Source of the DNA: Planctobacterium marinum
GTDB taxonomy: Bacteria; Pseudomonadota; Gammaproteobacteria; Enterobacterales; Alteromonadaceae
NCBI RefSeq assembly: GCF_036322805.1
Contig: NZ_AP027272.1
Coordinates: 4,464,001 to 4,528,000, forward strand
Reading direction: 5' to 3'
DNA: 64,000 nucleotides
The notes under the pieces were generated by a model, which worked only from the letters and a program-made list of their open reading frames with translations, did no database searches and was not told the origin of the DNA. Numbering within the stretch: the first letter of the stretch is position 1; every line of letters starts with the position of its first letter. Shown here one piece after another: positions 8,195 through 16,767 of the stretch. Position numbers and translations under genes: made by a program.

Positions 8195-11059
8195 ATGTTT
8201 AAGTACAACAAACTAACGACAGCTATCGCGTTTGCTGTAGCCAGTAGTACCTTTTACTTGCCAGCCATGGCTCAGGAATCGGAAGAAAGCGCTGACCAGG
8301 TGGAAAAGATCGCGGTAACAGGTTCGCGTATTCAGCGCACTAACCTGGTAAGTACTAGTCCAGTCACTGAAATTTCTGCAGAAGATATTGCCATTTCGGG
8401 TGTCACCAGAATGGAAGACTTGCTGAACGATATGCCTCAGATATATGCTGCACAAACATCTGCCATTGCCAATGGTGCAACGGGTACGGCAACGGTAGAC
8501 CTGCGAAACCTTGGTTCCACCAGAACGCTTACCTTACTTAACGGCCGTCGCCTGCCAGCAGGCTCTCCGCAAGCGGGTGGTATTGGTGCCGACATCAACC
8601 AAATACCTGCCGCACTTGTAGAAAGAGTGGAAATTCTCACTGGTGGTGCTTCCGCAACCTACGGCTCAGACGCCATTGCCGGGGTAGTTAACTTTATCCT
8701 GAAAGATGACTTCGAAGGCATTAGTCTGGATTATCAATACAGTTTCAATCAGCACGATAACGACAATGGCCGTTTGCAACAGCTCAATGCCGACGCAAAC
8801 TTTACCGCGCCCAATGGCAGTGTCACTGATGGTGAAACCCACGACTTCAGCTTGATCCTTGGTGCCAATACAGCGGATGGCAAAGGTAACGTTACCCTTT
8901 ACGCCACGGTACGCGATATCGGCTCCGTTATCCAGGGCGACAGGGACTATGCTCACTGTGCCATCAGTGGTGTACCCAATGGCTGTGTCGGTTCAGGTAC
9001 AATAGCGGAAGGTCGTGTTACCGACTTTGCGACCTATGATTTTATCGTATCAGGGGATCAGTTTCTAAATCGCAACGGCGAGACTTTTAACTTCGCGGAA
9101 GTGAGCTATTACCAACGCCCTGATGAGCGCAAAACATTTGGTGCCTTTGGTCACTATGAAGTGGATGAAAAGCTGGATATCTATGCAGAAGTAAACTTCA
9201 TGGATGACCGCAGTGTCTCCGGTATCGCTCCTTCCGGCGCATTCTTTGTAACCAGCACGCTTAACTGTAATAACCCACTTCTGTCCGATCAACAGTTCGA
9301 CGCACTCTGTGCCTCGCGCGGCTTCGGTATGGACGATACGGTGACTGCATTTGTGGGCAAGCGAAATGTAGAGGGCGGCCAACGCCTCGATGACCTGCGC
9401 CATACGTCATTCCGCGGTGTTATCGGTGCCCGCGGCATGATTGACGAAAACTGGAACTATGATGTTTTTGCCAACTATGGCTCAGTAACATTCAGTCAAT
9501 TGTTCAAAAATGATTTATCCACTACTGCCATTACCAGAGCCTTGAACGTGGTAACAGACCCGAATACTGGCGATCCAGTTTGTCAGTCAGTATTAGACGG
9601 CTCTGACCCTAACTGTGTGCCTTACAACATCTTTACTACAGGCGGTGTTACTCAGGCTGCGCTTAACTACATCAGTTTACCACTGGTTTCCAAGGGTAAT
9701 ACGGTCACCAAACAAATCAGTGGTTACCTGGCCGGTGACTTAACCGACTACGGCATTAAATTACCTGGCAACAGCTTGGGTGTTAACATTGTAGTAGGTT
9801 TGGAGCATCGGGAAGAATCACTGGAATTCGATCCGGATAATGCTTTCCAGACAGGTGATGGTGCAGGACAAGGTGGCCCAACTGCAGCCGTTTCTGGTGA
9901 ATACGATGTCAGTGAATTTTTCACCGAAATGAGTATTCCTCTACTGGAAGATAGCAGCATCGCAGAACAGCTCACTTTAGAACTGGCCTATCGTTATTCT
10001 GATTATTCCACAGGTCAGGATACCAATACCTACAAGTACGCTGCTGACTGGCAAATCAATGAGCAAGTTCGCGTTCGAGGTAGCTTCCAACACGCGGTAC
10101 GCGCCGGTAATGTGCGAGATTTATTCCGTCCGCAATCGCTGGGATTGTACAACATGAACGAAGACCCTTGTGCCGGAGCAACGCCGCTTTACACCTTTGA
10201 GCAATGTGCTCGCACCGGTGTGACGGAAGCACAGTACGGCATCATTGCCGACAACCCGGCCGGGCAGTATAACTCCATCACCGGTGGCAACCCTGACCTT
10301 GAGCCTGAAGAGTCAGATACTGTGTCCTTTGGTTTGATTATCGCACCAGAGTTCCTGCCTGGTTTTGACCTGGCGTTGGATTATTTCAATATTGACGTAC
10401 AGGGCGCAATCTCTAACGTACCGGAGCGCTTCATTCTGGACCAATGTGCTTTCACTGGTGCTGATGAGTTCTGTAGCCTAATCAACCGTGATCCAGGCCG
10501 AGGAACACTGTGGATTGGTAACGACAACATTGTAGCCACTGATATTAATATTGGTTTCTTCGAAACCTCAGGTGTCGACTTTGACGCGTCTTATCGCTTT
10601 GAGCTATCTGATATGGGCGCAGTTAAAGTGAACCTGGTAGGTACCTATCTGACCAAGTGGGACCAAAAGTCCACACCTGATGCTCCTGTGGTTGAATGTA
10701 AAGGTTATTGGGATCGCTCCACTTGTGGTGCCCCAACCCCTGACTTGCGTTCTAACCTGAAGGTTACCTGGGAAACACCTTGGGATGCTTCAGTAACGGC
10801 CACCTGGAGACACTTTGGCGAAACAGAGGAGCTGAACGGCGGACCAACGACTTTGTCTGCACAGAACTATCTGGATATCGCTTCAACCTGGCAAGTTACT
10901 GACCATACCGGTTTGCGTTTTGGTATCAACAACCTGTTGGATAGAGAGCCTCCTATCGTGCCAAACACACCATCAGGTATCGGTAATGGTAATACTTTCC
11001 CGGGGCCATTTGACGCCATGGGCAGATATATCTTTGCTGGTGTAAACGTCACATTCTAA
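8195..11059 (+). CDS. TonB-dependent receptor, large Alteromonadales type
   Basis: A 954-residue outer-membrane receptor. It has a signal peptide (residues about 1-26), a TonB-box region EKIAVTGSRIQRTN, and a plug domain (about 45-165) with LRNLGSTRTLTLLNGRR and VEILTGGASATYGSDAIAGVVNF. A long barrel follows, ending in a strand terminated by Phe (YIFAGVNVTF). This subfamily is abundant in Alteromonadales, Xanthomonadales and sphingomonads and usually imports oligosaccharides or other large nutrients, but the substrate cannot be read from the sequence. AGGAG lies 6-7 bases before ATG 8195. A strong intrinsic terminator follows the stop, with a small lipoprotein gene right behind it. Confidence 0.92.
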   Translation: MFKYNKLTTAIAFAVASSTFYLPAMAQESEESADQVEKIAVTGSRIQRTNLVSTSPVTEISAEDIAISGVTRMEDLLNDMPQIYAAQTSAIANGATGTATVDLRNLGSTRTLTLLNGRRLPAGSPQAGGIGADINQIPAALVERVEILTGGASATYGSDAIAGVVNFILKDDFEGISLDYQYSFNQHDNDNGRLQQLNADANFTAPNGSVTDGETHDFSLILGANTADGKGNVTLYATVRDIGSVIQGDRDYAHCAISGVPNGCVGSGTIAEGRVTDFATYDFIVSGDQFLNRNGETFNFAEVSYYQRPDERKTFGAFGHYEVDEKLDIYAEVNFMDDRSVSGIAPSGAFFVTSTLNCNNPLLSDQQFDALCASRGFGMDDTVTAFVGKRNVEGGQRLDDLRHTSFRGVIGARGMIDENWNYDVFANYGSVTFSQLFKNDLSTTAITRALNVVTDPNTGDPVCQSVLDGSDPNCVPYNIFTTGGVTQAALNYISLPLVSKGNTVTKQISGYLAGDLTDYGIKLPGNSLGVNIVVGLEHREESLEFDPDNAFQTGDGAGQGGPTAAVSGEYDVSEFFTEMSIPLLEDSSIAEQLTLELAYRYSDYSTGQDTNTYKYAADWQINEQVRVRGSFQHAVRAGNVRDLFRPQSLGLYNMNEDPCAGATPLYTFEQCARTGVTEAQYGIIADNPAGQYNSITGGNPDLEPEESDTVSFGLIIAPEFLPGFDLALDYFNIDVQGAISNVPERFILDQCAFTGADEFCSLINRDPGRGTLWIGNDNIVATDINIGFFETSGVDFDASYRFELSDMGAVKVNLVGTYLTKWDQKSTPDAPVVECKGYWDRSTCGAPTPDLRSNLKVTWETPWDASVTATWRHFGETEELNGGPTTLSAQNYLDIASTWQVTDHTGLRFGINNLLDREPPIVPNTPSGIGNGNTFPGPFDAMGRYIFAGVNVTF

Positions 11060-11065
11060 TGACCC

Positions 11066-11093
11066 AAGCCACCCATCGCGGGTGGCTTTTTTT
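11066..11093 (+). terminator. Intrinsic terminator after the TonB receptor
   Basis: GCCACCC (11068-11074) and GGGTGGC (11080-11086) form a 7-bp GC-rich stem with a 5-base loop, followed by seven T. It sits between the receptor stop and the ribosome-binding site of the next gene, so the lipoprotein is transcribed only by read-through or from its own promoter. Confidence 0.9.
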
Positions 11094-11104
11094 AAGGAGG
11101 ATAC

Positions 11105-11407
11105 ATGAAAAACACTTTGAGTCTTATCTGTAGCGCAATATTAGTCACAACCCTTACAGGTTGCATCTCTAACTCGGCCGAGTTAGCCAAAATCAATGAA
11201 TGTCAGGATAATAAAGCACTACCTCAATGCTTAAGCGAGGAACAAAAGCAACGCCTTGGTTTTCAGTGTAAAAACACCACGGTAACTGGCTCCCGATTAC
11301 CTGTGCGTCAATGCACCACGGCAGCACAGCGAGCAGCAGCAAATGCCGCAGCAAAAGATATGGTGAACCGCATGCAGACCCAAGGACAACCGCAAAAAGG
11401 CAATTAA
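11105..11407 (+). CDS. Small cysteine-containing lipoprotein
   Basis: A 100-residue protein with a lipoprotein signal peptide ending in the lipobox LTGC (Cys about residue 19). The mature part has five further Cys and the stretch FQCKNTTVTGSRLPVRQCTT, followed by an Ala-rich, Gln-rich tail. An unusually strong ribosome-binding site, AAGGAGG, lies 4 bases before the ATG, directly after the terminator T-run. Small proteins with a TVTGSRLPxxxC block are found in other Proteobacteria, but I know no function. The expected location is membrane-anchored in the periplasm. Its position behind a TonB receptor suggests association with that system, but this is inference. Confidence 0.75.
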   Translation: MKNTLSLICSAILVTTLTGCISNSAELAKINECQDNKALPQCLSEEQKQRLGFQCKNTTVTGSRLPVRQCTTAAQRAAANAAAKDMVNRMQTQGQPQKGN

Positions 11408-11454
11408 AACGCTGAAAAAGTATAGAAGTGGTCTAATCCACTGAGCAGATTAGA

Positions 11455-11613
11455 TCATTTAGCTTGACCGGAAAAACTGCGGGCCGCCTGAATACTGGGA
11501 AACAACTTTAACAGCAATCCTCTGGCCTGTTGTGCAAGTCGCTCGTCTTGCGATTCATCCAGCATCCACAACCAGGTATTTATCATTGTTTTGGAGATGT
11601 TGAAGTGATCCAT
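11455..11613 (-). CDS. Possible 52-residue small protein
   Basis: A short open frame on the minus strand in an otherwise empty interval. It begins ATG at 11613 with GGGG about 7 bases upstream, and ends TGA. The protein starts MDHFNISKTMINTWLWML, continues with an acidic-polar stretch (DESQDERLAQQARG) and ends in a basic, amphipathic helix-like segment. The composition is protein-like and no part overlaps another gene. I recognise no family. TATTAT/TATAAC hexamers on the minus strand about 40-60 bases upstream could be a promoter. Treat as a candidate. Confidence 0.4.
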   Translation of the reverse strand: MDHFNISKTMINTWLWMLDESQDERLAQQARGLLLKLFPSIQAARSFSGQAK

Positions 11614-11825
11614 TTTGTGCCCCAAAGTAACAGAATGAAAATGTTTATTTTACCTATTCGGTTATAATACTACTCCAAAAAAGCAGAATGTGAATCCCCT
11701 CCCTCATTTTTTGTTCTTAAACCCTATTTCGCTCCACAATTGTTGTAGAAGTTCTTAATTGTTGCATTGAAAAAACAGATAAAACCGTTACCCTTTAGGG
11801 CTCTTCATTCTGCCTTTTATCGATT

Positions 11826-12077
11826 ATGCATAGCAGCTACCGACTTCCCGCCTCCTGGGCACCGCACCTGATGCCACTATTAATATCTATGCTAATGAGT
11901 GGCTTAGTGGCGTTAGTGGTAACCCTCAAGCTCTATGATGGCAATCAGTCGTTGTTTTTCACCTGGTTTAACTCCTGGCTGTCCAGTTGGGTTATTTCCT
12001 ATCCCTGTTTACTGGTGGTAATACCGCTAGTCAAACGCATTGTTGCTTGGGTAACTCACCCTGCGAAATCTGAATAA
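11826..12077 (+). CDS. DUF2798-type small inner-membrane protein
   Basis: An 83-residue protein with two hydrophobic segments, LMPLLISMLMSGLVALVVTL (about residues 17-36) and the second around VISYPCLLVVIPLVKRIV. Between them lies FFTWFNSWLSSWVISYP, matching the usual DUF2798 pattern (a Trp-rich loop followed by FPxxLxxxPLVRRLV). The length is typical for the family, whose function is unknown. It stands alone, with its own upstream AT-rich leader, and converges on the TonB receptor gene on the other strand with two hairpins in between. Confidence 0.7.
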   Translation: MHSSYRLPASWAPHLMPLLISMLMSGLVALVVTLKLYDGNQSLFFTWFNSWLSSWVISYPCLLVVIPLVKRIVAWVTHPAKSE

Positions 12078-12093
12078 ATGGCTTGTTTGCGAA

Positions 12094-12122
12094 TATAAAA
12101 AAGGAGGCCATAGGCCTCCTGC
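12094..12122 (-). terminator. Intrinsic terminator for the minus-strand TonB receptor
   Basis: AGGAGGCC and GGCCTCCT form a near-perfect stem with a tiny loop (12102-12120). On the minus strand it is followed by a run of six T, as expected for termination of the receptor gene that ends at 12176. It may also act for the convergent DUF2798 gene. Confidence 0.8.
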
Positions 12123-12135
12123 AACACACTTAGAT

Positions 12136-12165
12136 AACTGCGGGGAACACAATAACCCCGCAGTT
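12136..12165. repeat. Perfect 10-bp stem-loop downstream of the TonB receptor
   Basis: AACTGCGGGG (12136-12145) and CCCCGCAGTT (12156-12165) pair perfectly around a 10-base loop, 10 bases from the receptor stop codon. Together with the adjacent terminator it makes a double-hairpin transcript end. Confidence 0.7.
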
Positions 12166-12175
12166 TTGGGAGAGC

Positions 12176-14587
12176 TTAGAAGTTAGCTCGGAACTGCACA
12201 CCGAAGTAACGGTCTGCATCACGCGGCACCTGATAACGGAAACCGTCACCACTGTATGTGGTAAAGAAGCTTTCATCCGTCAGATTTTTACCAATCAGGG
12301 TTACGCGGTATTGATCGTCTCGGAAAGAGAAACCAACGCTGGCGTTAAGCAAACCATAATCCGGCAGATACAAAGGCGAAGATTCGCGATCGACCCCAGC
12401 ATCCAGGAAGTTAGCCACCTGATCGTCTGTGTAAACATAGCTGGCATTATAGATAACATTCATGTTTTCCAGCTCTTGGGTATAGTCCATACCCACTGAG
12501 TATTTCAGGTCAGGTGAGAATGGTACGTCTGCACCTGAGCGGCCACCACAATCTGGTTCATTGAGTGGACATTCGAACTTGTCGATTTCCGCGGTAACAC
12601 TGGCAAGACCCGCATTGATAGTAAGATTGTCCGTTGCCTGCCATAAAATATCTGCTTCGAAACCTTCGGTGATGACAGAACCCGCATTAGTCAATCGGGT
12701 AATGGTAACACCGCCGGTGTTATCGAAGTTATTCGCCTGGAAGCCATCAATTTCAGTGCGGAATATAGCTGCGTTGAACAGGATGTCGCGGCTGGCATAC
12801 TTATAGCCCAGCTCATAAGCATCAGACGTTTCTTCACCAATGGGGCGAGTATCGTTGAGGCTCATATTGTAGAAAACGTTAAAGCCCGGTCCTTTATAAC
12901 CTTGCGAGTAGGTGAAGTAGGTCATACCCGCATCTTCAAAGTCGTATTGAGCACCCAGCTTAACTGACACGTTTGTTTCGCTCACCGAACCACTGAAGTC
13001 GGTATTAAGCGCAGCTTCACGCACACCGACACCTTTGCGGCCGTATGGGTCATTACTGACGCGATTGTGTTTATAGCTCACTTCATCATCGGTATAGCGA
13101 ATGCCCATCAACAAGCGGAAGTCATCTGAAACGTGGTATTTCGCATCACCGAATACTGCCCAGTTGTTAAACTCGGTTTCCATGTAAGCAGTGGCGCTAA
13201 CGATGTCATTGGCATTACAAGTGATGCCTTCAGCGGCGATGTAGTCAGCAACCTGTTGATCTGTGGGGTTAGCTATGCCTTCAGAATTGGTCAGGTGATA
13301 GCGAATGGCATTGTTCAAATGGCTGTTGGGATTAGGATTTCCGTCGCCATCCAGGTAGTTATTGTTTTGACAACTGGCATCACGGGTAAAGTTTCGCTCT
13401 GAACTCATATCCCATAAATAGGCACCTACTTGCCAATCAAACTTACCTTGAGTTGTCGACGCCAGACGAATCTCCTGAGAGAACTGTTTCCAGCTCTGTG
13501 GACCGATGTCATGTAACTGGAATGGGGGGTTATTGTTGAAGGTGACGATTTCGTCCGAGTCTCCTGCAATCGAAGTGAAATCCCCTTCCCGCCACTCGGT
13601 ATTATCCCAGGTGCGATACGCCGTGATAGAGGTCAAGGCAAAGGTATCAAAGTCAGTATCTAACTGAACCGAGAAAGCAGTAGTTTCATCCACTGTACGA
13701 GACTCAAAATCATGGTCAATTAAACGCTGATCTAAATCAAGGTTGGCGCCATTTGTAGGTGCCGCTTCTGAGTCGTTATTGCGATTACTTAAGCGCCCTT
13801 CGATATCGGCACAGCAATCATCATCAGAGCGCACGTTTTCAAAGATAAACAGCATCTTAGTGTCGTCGGTAACATCAACATCTAACATGCCACGAACGCC
13901 TTCTTTGTCGTAGCCGTTCACTGTTTCGTTGTTGTAAACATTAAACAGATTACCGTCAAAAGCCGACTTGGTGAACACCAGACTGCCCGCGGCGGTATCG
14001 GTGATTTCACCCTGGATTTTGCCTTTTAGCTTGTATTCGTTGTCCTGGAAAATGGTAGCTTCCACCATGCCCTCAGTTGCACCTGTTGGGCGTTTGGTGG
14101 TGATGTTAACCACACCCGCTGAAGCATTTTTACCAAACAGCGTACCCTGTGGACCGCGCAATACTTCAATGCGTTCTAGATCATACAAATCCGTAAATGC
14201 CTGACCGGAACGCCCTAGTACTACGCCATCAACCACAGTAGAAACACTCGGTTCTGCCGCAACACTGAAAGAGATTGTACCAATACCACGCACGGTAATG
14301 GCAGAGTTACGCGTTGTGGTCCCCTTTCTGAAACTCACAGAAGGAACCAGATTTTGCAGCCCTTCAAAGTTAGAAGAAAAAGTCGAATCAATTTGTTCAC
14401 TACGCAAAACTGATACTGCGACCGGAACATCCGATACTCGCTCTACCCGTTTTTGTGCAGTAACTTCGATAGTTTCAAAGCCGCCTTTTTCTTCTGACTC
14501 TTCCTGTGCAAGTGCAACAGATTGAGTGGCCATAACAGCTAATGCTGACGCGACCGCAACCGCGATTTGTTTTCTATATGCCCGCAT
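12176..14587 (-). CDS. TonB-dependent receptor of the putative sulfosugar locus
   Basis: An 803-residue outer-membrane receptor. It has a signal peptide (MRAYRKQIAVAVASALAVMA and following), a TonB-box region GGFETIEVTAQKRVERVSDVPVAV, and a plug domain with LVPSVSFRKGTTTRNSAITVRGIG and IEVLRGPQGTLFGKNASAGVVNI. The barrel ends in Phe (FGVQFRANF). ATG 14587 is chosen because GGAGAAG precedes it by 5 bases; an upstream in-frame ATG at 14608 would add seven basic residues before the signal peptide. A copy of the locus operator (14864-14877) lies in its 5' region, linking it to the GntR regulon. In context it should import the glycoside that the GH31 enzyme cleaves. The substrate is inferred, not seen. 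Confidence 0.9.
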   Translation of the reverse strand: MRAYRKQIAVAVASALAVMATQSVALAQEESEEKGGFETIEVTAQKRVERVSDVPVAVSVLRSEQIDSTFSSNFEGLQNLVPSVSFRKGTTTRNSAITVRGIGTISFSVAAEPSVSTVVDGVVLGRSGQAFTDLYDLERIEVLRGPQGTLFGKNASAGVVNITTKRPTGATEGMVEATIFQDNEYKLKGKIQGEITDTAAGSLVFTKSAFDGNLFNVYNNETVNGYDKEGVRGMLDVDVTDDTKMLFIFENVRSDDDCCADIEGRLSNRNNDSEAAPTNGANLDLDQRLIDHDFESRTVDETTAFSVQLDTDFDTFALTSITAYRTWDNTEWREGDFTSIAGDSDEIVTFNNNPPFQLHDIGPQSWKQFSQEIRLASTTQGKFDWQVGAYLWDMSSERNFTRDASCQNNNYLDGDGNPNPNSHLNNAIRYHLTNSEGIANPTDQQVADYIAAEGITCNANDIVSATAYMETEFNNWAVFGDAKYHVSDDFRLLMGIRYTDDEVSYKHNRVSNDPYGRKGVGVREAALNTDFSGSVSETNVSVKLGAQYDFEDAGMTYFTYSQGYKGPGFNVFYNMSLNDTRPIGEETSDAYELGYKYASRDILFNAAIFRTEIDGFQANNFDNTGGVTITRLTNAGSVITEGFEADILWQATDNLTINAGLASVTAEIDKFECPLNEPDCGGRSGADVPFSPDLKYSVGMDYTQELENMNVIYNASYVYTDDQVANFLDAGVDRESSPLYLPDYGLLNASVGFSFRDDQYRVTLIGKNLTDESFFTTYSGDGFRYQVPRDADRYFGVQFRANF

Positions 14588-14863
14588 GTGTCTTCTCCGA
14601 CATTTCATTTTTATTTTGGTCAGAAACAGTGAGATACCGCCCCTGCCTGGTAGTCTGCCGTGTTATTAGTGGGTCTTGATCGGTGATCTTCGCCCTTTGT
14701 TGTAGTACAGAGTTTTTGTTTTTCGTTGTGTAACGCGCCTGATTCAGGTCGCAATTTAACTATAGTCAAGAAACAACAAGTGCTATTAACAACTTGTAAA
14801 TGCCTCAAACCTATTAGTTACATGTCATTAACATAACTGCTAACAAACACTTTTACAATAGAT

Positions 14864-14877
14864 ATCTTATATAAGAC
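14864..14877. promoter_or_regulatory. GntR operator copy 1 (TonB receptor)
   Basis: ATCTTATATAAGAC matches the palindrome GTCTTATATAAGAC at 13 of 14 positions, and the flank (CTA on the right) extends the match to the site at 20104. It lies in the 348-base gap upstream of the TonB receptor and downstream of the symporter gene, so it most likely controls the receptor promoter. Confidence 0.75.
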
Positions 14878-14935
14878 CTAAAAAAACCAAAAAATCCCCT
14901 CCTGCCCCTTTAAAATAAGGCTCAGGAGAGGCGCA

Positions 14936-16672
14936 TTAGCTAACTTCTCTGCCTATTTTTTGCAAGCTATCTGCATAAGTTTTATGCCAATGGCGTAACG
15001 CGTAACTACTCAACAAGAAGTTACTGACAATGATTAGAAACACCACCAGCCAGAACATATCGCTCAATCCCCCCACGATACCTATCGGTGAAAAGAATAC
15101 ATAAAGTAAAATAATGCATGACAACATGGTAATAGCTGCTGGAAACGCCCATTTCCATGGCACCAGACTGACGGTATCTTTGCGTTCGTAATGCCAATCT
15201 TTTTCAAGGGGATACATTCTGCCCACGATCGCCATGATGGCCACTTCAATAACGAAAAGGATGGCGTAGATATGGATAAAGTTAATCTCTACTTCAAATA
15301 CAAACTTTAGTAATGCATAGGCGATTACGTGGAAAACAATGACAATCTTAGCCCCCAAAGCAGGAACATGATTGGAGAACAGGCCCACCAATACGATGGC
15401 AATAACAGGGATGTTATAAAAGCCGGTGAAAATACGAATAATCTGCCATAAACCTTCTGGTGCAAACATCAATAGCGGCGCCACAATAAAGGAAAAGAGG
15501 GCAATGACCACACTGGCAATTTTAGCCACCTTTATTAGCTCTTTGTCTTCCACTTTGTCATCTTTGAGGGGAGCGTAAACGTCTAAAACAAACAATGTGG
15601 CAGCACTGTTGAGTAAGGAATTGAAGGAGCTGAATACCGCGCCTAACAAAACAGCGAGAAAGAAACCTGAGAGGTAGAGGGGCAGCACATCTTTAACCAA
15701 ACGAGGATAAGCCAAATCGATACTTTGCAGCTGTTCGCCTTGATACAAGTGAAATGCGATAACGCCCGGCAGCATCATCATGAAAGGCACTAATAGTTTA
15801 AAATAACCAGAGAACAATACGCCCTTTTGACCTTCAGCCAGACTGGCAGCCCCTAAGGTTCTCTGAATAACATACTGGTTAGTACCCCAATAGAATAAGT
15901 TAGCAAAAATCATCCCGGTAAAAATGGTGCCAAAAGGCACGGGGTCGGTATCGGCACCGATGGCATTTAACTTGTCGGTATCTTCAGTAAAGACCGTTTC
16001 CATGCCATTTAGGACGCTGCCATCGCCCAAGGCTGCAAAGCCTAAGATAGGCACTAAAATACCGATAATCAAAAGACCAATACCGTTGATGGTATCGGAA
16101 ACAGCGACAGCTTTGAGCCCACCAAAAATGGCATAAACCGCTCCCACTGTGCCCACGGTTACAATAGTAACAACCAATGCAATTTCATAACTTACGCCCA
16201 GCAATGCAGGGACATCGAAAAGCCTCAATACCGCTACCGAGCCCGCATAAAGTACGGAAGGAATGGTGATCAGGCCGTAGCCCACCATAAACAACACCAC
16301 CGTCATGCGACGCACAGTATCGTCAAATCGTCCTTTGAGAAATTCAGGTAAGGTTGAGAAAGCCCCAGCCAGATAACGGGGTAAAAAGATCATCGCCATG
16401 ATGATAGTGGCGAATCCCGCAGTAACTTCCCACGCCATGGCACTCATATTGTACCCATAGGCGGAACCATTCAATCCGATCAGCTGCTCTGCAGACAGGT
16501 TAGTGAGCAACATTGAGCCTGCAATAAAAGTCCCGGTTAGACCTCGCCCGGCAAGAAAGTAGCCATCCTTAGAGTCCACGACACCTTTGGTTTTCTGCCA
16601 GGAAATCCAGGCCACCAGCCCCATAAAAAATACGCAAGATAGCAGTGTCGTGATGACTTCTTGTATTTCCAT
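14936..16672 (-). CDS. Sodium:solute symporter (SSS family), sugar type
   Basis: A 578-residue inner-membrane protein with about 13-14 hydrophobic segments. SSS signatures include DGYFLAGRGLTGTFIAGSMLLTN and the substrate/sodium core around GTNQYVIQRTLGAASLAEGQKG, a block typical of SGLT-like sugar symporters. The length and final hydrophobic helices agree with sugar SSS transporters. It lies about 95 bases downstream of the GH31 gene on the same strand and is probably co-transcribed from the GH31 promoter. Its role in the locus would be Na+-driven import of the glycoside or released sugar from the periplasm. The exact substrate is inferred from context only. Confidence 0.9.
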   Translation of the reverse strand: MEIQEVITTLLSCVFFMGLVAWISWQKTKGVVDSKDGYFLAGRGLTGTFIAGSMLLTNLSAEQLIGLNGSAYGYNMSAMAWEVTAGFATIIMAMIFLPRYLAGAFSTLPEFLKGRFDDTVRRMTVVLFMVGYGLITIPSVLYAGSVAVLRLFDVPALLGVSYEIALVVTIVTVGTVGAVYAIFGGLKAVAVSDTINGIGLLIIGILVPILGFAALGDGSVLNGMETVFTEDTDKLNAIGADTDPVPFGTIFTGMIFANLFYWGTNQYVIQRTLGAASLAEGQKGVLFSGYFKLLVPFMMMLPGVIAFHLYQGEQLQSIDLAYPRLVKDVLPLYLSGFFLAVLLGAVFSSFNSLLNSAATLFVLDVYAPLKDDKVEDKELIKVAKIASVVIALFSFIVAPLLMFAPEGLWQIIRIFTGFYNIPVIAIVLVGLFSNHVPALGAKIVIVFHVIAYALLKFVFEVEINFIHIYAILFVIEVAIMAIVGRMYPLEKDWHYERKDTVSLVPWKWAFPAAITMLSCIILLYVFFSPIGIVGGLSDMFWLVVFLIIVSNFLLSSYALRHWHKTYADSLQKIGREVS

Positions 16673-16767
16673 AATGTGCTCACTTTATTAATTTTTTTGC
16701 ATGGCTTACTTTAAGATAGCGGTTTTCAACCACAACGCGAGTATCAAAGCTCGTGTTGGGTCGTGGC

